The notes under the pieces are model-generated. The model made no database searches. It was not told the origin of the DNA and saw only the letters and a program-made list of their open reading frames with translations. Shown piece by piece: positions 60,419 through 64,000 of a stretch of DNA of 64,000 nt. The position numbers were made by a program, and so were the translations under genes. Where the stretch lies: positions 115,107,039 through 115,171,038 of the forward strand of contig CM051460.1 in NCBI GenBank assembly GCA_028095005.1, in the 5' to 3' direction. Origin of the DNA: Rhynchospora pubera. Its lineage: Eukaryota > Streptophyta > Magnoliopsida > Poales > Cyperaceae. How positions within the stretch are numbered: position 1 is the first letter of the stretch; every line of letters starts with the position of its first letter.

Positions 60419-60619
60419 GGCTCTGATCAAAATGAAGTTTACGTGGGATTTCATTTCATTTCATTTCAATTGAATTGATTTCATAGGATTTCGTTGGATC
60501 TAATTATATAGGAATTTCAACCAAATGACACCAAATTCCTTCATTTTGATCAATAATTTTCCAACGAAATGAAATGAAATGAAATCCCACGCTAAAAAAA
60601 TGAGATTTTGATCAGGGCC
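60419..60619. mobile_element. 201-bp foldback MITE (GGCCCTGATCAAAAT ends) in copy 2 only
   Basis: Ends GGCTCTGATCAAAAT and GGCCCTGATCAAAAT, with ATA on both sides (60416-60418 and 60620-60622) and an empty site at 47831-47833. The arms (GTGGGATTTCATTTCATTTC against its reverse complement) make the element almost one hairpin. A 3-bp duplication and GGC ends fit Tourist/Harbinger, although ATA is not the usual TWA target. Confidence 0.88.
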
Positions 60620-61429
60620 ATAGAGATGGTGAAAATCATGCAACATAATTAGGACCTCTTCTGTCTCTCTATTTCTTTATCATTTTGTGATATATTTCTT
60701 TATTTAGGGTAGAACTACGACATAAGTGACCTGAACATAACAAATGTGCACCCTTCAAAAACTTCAAAATTAAGAAGCAAACTTCATTTTTACCTTCTAA
60801 ATTAGAAACAATTCTCATTTTTATCTATACTACTTATAAACGCACGGACCGTAGAGGTATACACACTAGGTCTAGCATGTAAACGCATGTTTCTGCCGTT
60901 CGATTGATTTGATACGTGGTCGGATATTAATCGCCATACGAAGTAACAATATATTTTGATTTTCTATCTAATAGAGAAACAAATTAAATAACATATCTAT
61001 TTGAATCGATGCTAGATTAAACAATATATTTTTATTATCTAATATTATTTTATTTCTTTATTTGCTCACATATGAGGACATCTTAAGCTAGTCCTATATA
61101 AAATTTTCACTAAACCTCATAAATTCTCATCTTTCCCTTTGCATGAAATAAAAGAACTAATCGTAATCAGAGATCTTTTGTGTGTCAATAACAAAAGCTG
61201 CATGTACCAATATAATTCAGACCAATTTCGGTTCTGCATCTCCTTACCAATGAATGTTCTGACACATTAATTAAGAGCCTAAGCAGTTTTCATTAATTAT
61301 CCAATTTATGTTCACAGGAGGACATTTTCCATTGTAATGAGAAATAAATAACTCGTTTAATTGGTGTGTTGCAACAATAGCTTTCTAACGAAATGTCCAA
61401 ATAAAAATTTCTATTATTTTGATTAAAAT

Positions 61430-64000
61430 CTCCATCTCCACTACTTATAAAGCATCAGTAGAATAGACATAAACTTCGAGCTAAAAGGAAGTTACACCCC
61501 TCTAATATCAAATATGGATCATTGATTTTGTTAATCTACTATGATCTACGGTTTAGATTCAAATATCATGCTAAAAGGTCGACCTTTTAACAGGAACGTC
61601 TGCGTTGGTAAAGCGCGATGATTCGATTCCTTCTTCTGCATTTTGTTTTTTTTTTTTTTCTTTGTCCTGCGTGACCCTCCTTCTTCCCCTCTGAAAAGGT
61701 AACCATTCTCATCCGAATGTTAACAAAAATGTAAGTACCAATACCCAGCGCCAGCGATTCTTTCTATTTTTTAATCGCTCGCGATTCTACACGATCTCTT
61801 TCCTTTTTTCACTCCGCTACAAGCGCGTGCTTCCTCAATTTATCCATCATGTGTTGCCGCCGCACCCCTCTTTTCATTAGGGTTTATTTTTTGCTTCTCT
61901 TTCGTTGTGCTTCTTCACTGTTGTTTTCTTGAATTTTTTCACAATTTTGCTCTCTTTTATTTCTATTTCTTGGATAATTCCATATTTATTGTCTCTTTGC
62001 ATTATCTTTTTCTTTTTGCTTTACTTTCTCTATGTTTTTTTTCTTATCGATATCGATTGGTTGATCTTGATCGTTTATTTTTTCTCATCTTCTTATGTTA
62101 GCAATTAGCAATTAAGAGTATCGTTTATTTAGTTTTTATTTTATTTTATTTTATTTTATTTTTGAGTGTTCTGAAAAGAAAAAAAAAATGGGAGGTCCCA
62201 CTGTCCAAGTCCTGGAGATGCTGATGGGAATAAGTCCATCTCATTCATTCTCAAAGCTAACTCTAAGCTGATGGGATTAACATGGTGGTGGTACATCCTT
62301 TGCACCAAATGCTGGTATATATGGTGTAGTGATTATGGTAAAGAGAATATTTCACTTAAACTGTAATTGGTACACATGTTGTTTATATACCATTTGTCTA
62401 TCCTTAGTCAATGACAAGCCTTGTTGCTATGGCCAAACGTTTATTTAAGTGGCTAAGCATATAGTACAACCATTGTATGTATGGTACCGATTTTTGGATA
62501 TAGTAGAGCCTGAATTGACATGTTTCAAATTTGGGTTTTGGAATCCTCATATCCGGTCTGGTAGAGGATTATAACAAACCAGTTAGACTTATATGTAGTT
62601 AGTATTTTAATGGCTAATCAAGTACAAAAATACCTGAGGTACTTTGGTGGCAGTTAAGGAATTGCAAAAGAATTAATAGTAAATTGAAAATTATATTAGT
62701 ATGGTACTTGATATGCCCTGAATTTTTTGGCGTTACAAGGACATGCATCTGATTGAATTTGTTTGTTAGTGTTTTGCCTTAGAAAGAGAAAGAGAGAGTG
62801 CAAGTGCGGGGGTGCATCAGTCTGAGAGAACTTAGATCTATCGGCGTCCGACGATCTACGGGGGCATCAGACCTGAGAAAACTCTGGGTCATGGTGCGTG
62901 CTAGGTGAGTTCAAGTCTATTTGCTTTGATTTTCTAATTTTTTTTAGTTCGAATCTTTGAGTTGATTTCTTATTTTTGTGCATTTGACATAACTTTGGTC
63001 TGATCCATTTACTTCTGATTTTTCGATTGCCCTTTTTTTGGATTTTATTTTTGGAATTTGGTAGGTAACAAAATTTACTAAATGTACCAGAGGAATTGCC
63101 ATATTGCTGAGATTGCAGTAAGAGATTGTTTGGACTTCTCTGCTAGATTTCAAGGATCTGGTAGCCGAGCAGGTAATCAACCAATCCATCTATTATTACT
63201 GTAATTTCATTTGATAATTACATTCTATGATTTGTAATTTCACACTTTATGTTGTCAGATTATGATTTATTCCCTCCATGAAATGGAATGGATCTGGTGC
63301 TATCCAAGAAGGATCAAGAGCAGTATTGGAGTTACAGTATGTAATCTATTACTTCTGCTCAAAATTATTTGCCAATGACAAAAACTCATTGTCTGTTACT
63401 CAGCAAGTACAAGAACTATTGATTCGTACTAAAAAATTACAAGTCCAATATTGTTGCAATAAACAAGGACCTATGTTTATTTAGAAATAAAGGTTACTGT
63501 TATTTCATTCAGAACTTTCTCTACTAGGAGCTATGAAGACCTAAACCTTCTAAGCATAATATTAAAGAAATCAAGAGACTGGCAACTCAGGTAAGTGTTT
63601 GCAAGCTTATGAAATAATTTTGAGCTTCACAATCTTATTGTTGAGGGGATCATACTCTTTGGATGCACACTGATCATGAAGATCTTGAAGCAAAAAGGTG
63701 AGCTCTACCGGATCTCACCGATTGCTGGTCTAGCTTGGCAGGTTTTGTTGTGCAGTCGGATAGCTTCGTCGATATTGTTATTTAAGTGAGCACCAATTTT
63801 ACATCTCCCTCTTTTCTATTGTTTCTAATTCGAGTTCCTTTTTGTCTTTTCTCTCGCAGTTAATAGATTGATGGCGGCTACCTGATATTTGGTTGGAGTG
63901 CTTCTCTTCTTTTTTTGAGGTATCGATCTTTTTATACTTTGTTTTTCATGTACATATCAATAATATTTCTCTTGAATTGTTGTTTTTGTGATCAGCTGAT
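61430..64000. other. Unassigned 2.6 kb right of the duplication
   Basis: Begins TCTCCATCTCCACTACTTAT exactly where homology to copy 1 ends; copy 1's own flank does not reappear before the window ends. It contains long T tracts, an (ATTTT)n microsatellite at about 62137-62163, and several short exon-like stretches (62190-62340, 63080-63180, 63275-63480) without a recognisable family. An unknown gene with long introns, a non-coding transcript or a mobile element with captured fragments are all possible. Confidence 0.4.

Larger units (their letters stand above)
53924..61429. repeat. Segmental duplication, copy 2 (7.5 kb)
   Basis: Direct-orientation copy of 41929-48640, separated from it by 5.3 kb. 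Differences I see: scattered single-base changes, a 128-bp absence upstream of the gene, a 715-bp hAT insertion and a 201-bp MITE insertion. Homology to copy 1 stops at 61429. Confidence 0.95.

Noticed and set aside
61595..61635. tRNA- or SINE-like box B (GATTCGATTCC)
   Set aside because: A box-A match is weak, the A-B distance is too short and no cloverleaf can be drawn.
1..64000. tRNA or rRNA genes
   Set aside because: I looked for box B (GGTTCGAATCC-like) and rRNA-like stretches on both strands and found none that fold or extend.

Overview
The window looks like nuclear DNA of a flowering plant. It is AT-rich, its genes are split by GT-AG introns, the predicted proteins match angiosperm families (a SAGL1-type F-box/kelch protein, a glyoxalase-I-like VOC protein, a SEL1-repeat protein), and the space between genes is filled with plant-type mobile DNA. 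I cannot fix the clade; the many short elements whose ends read GG..CCGTTTGGAT are compatible with a monocot.

Layout. 0-1 kb: possible last exon of a gene entering from the left. 1-8 kb: MITEs, a LINE 3' fragment with a local tandem duplication, and a 5'-truncated L1-type LINE (4952-6258, minus). 8.1-14.6 kb: a Harbinger-like element with an AT-rich expansion, into which a non-coding LTR element (8404-13200) is nested; its two LTRs are 2.9 kb and 0.37 kb. 15.1-16.3 kb: glyoxalase-I-like gene (minus, 3 exons). 16.8-19.3 kb: a tandem triplication carrying two nested MITEs, then a 450-bp tandem duplication. 19.3-27.6 kb: mostly gene-free, with hAT and other MITEs. 27.9-29.9 kb: F-box/kelch gene (plus, 2 exons) with two tiny uORFs. 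30.1-37.3 kb: a 7,253-bp LTR retrotransposon derivative, minus orientation, with 500-bp LTRs in which I see no difference, a perfect 5-bp target duplication and no coding capacity, inserted about 140 bp after the F-box stop codon. 38.1-40.4 kb: a four-exon gene for a small membrane protein (minus). 41.9-48.6 kb and 53.9-61.4 kb: two near-identical copies of a segmental duplication, each with a seven-exon SEL1-repeat gene and a small minus-strand exon pair. Between them lie a possible small Cys-rich gene and a repeat region. 61.4-64 kb: unassigned sequence.

The genes do not form a pathway. The most unusual structure is in the 7.25-kb non-coding retroelement: about 30 copies of an 11-bp near-palindrome (consensus AGCGGTCCGCT), almost always spaced exactly 20 bp apart in pairs or quartets, including a pair in each LTR. 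A different repeat region at 52-53.2 kb carries a related dyad with the same CGG-N-CCG core, spaced about 21 bp. The segmental duplication also works as a natural experiment: copy 2 holds two clean transposon insertions whose empty sites survive in copy 1, and a microhomology-flanked 128-bp difference upstream of the gene.
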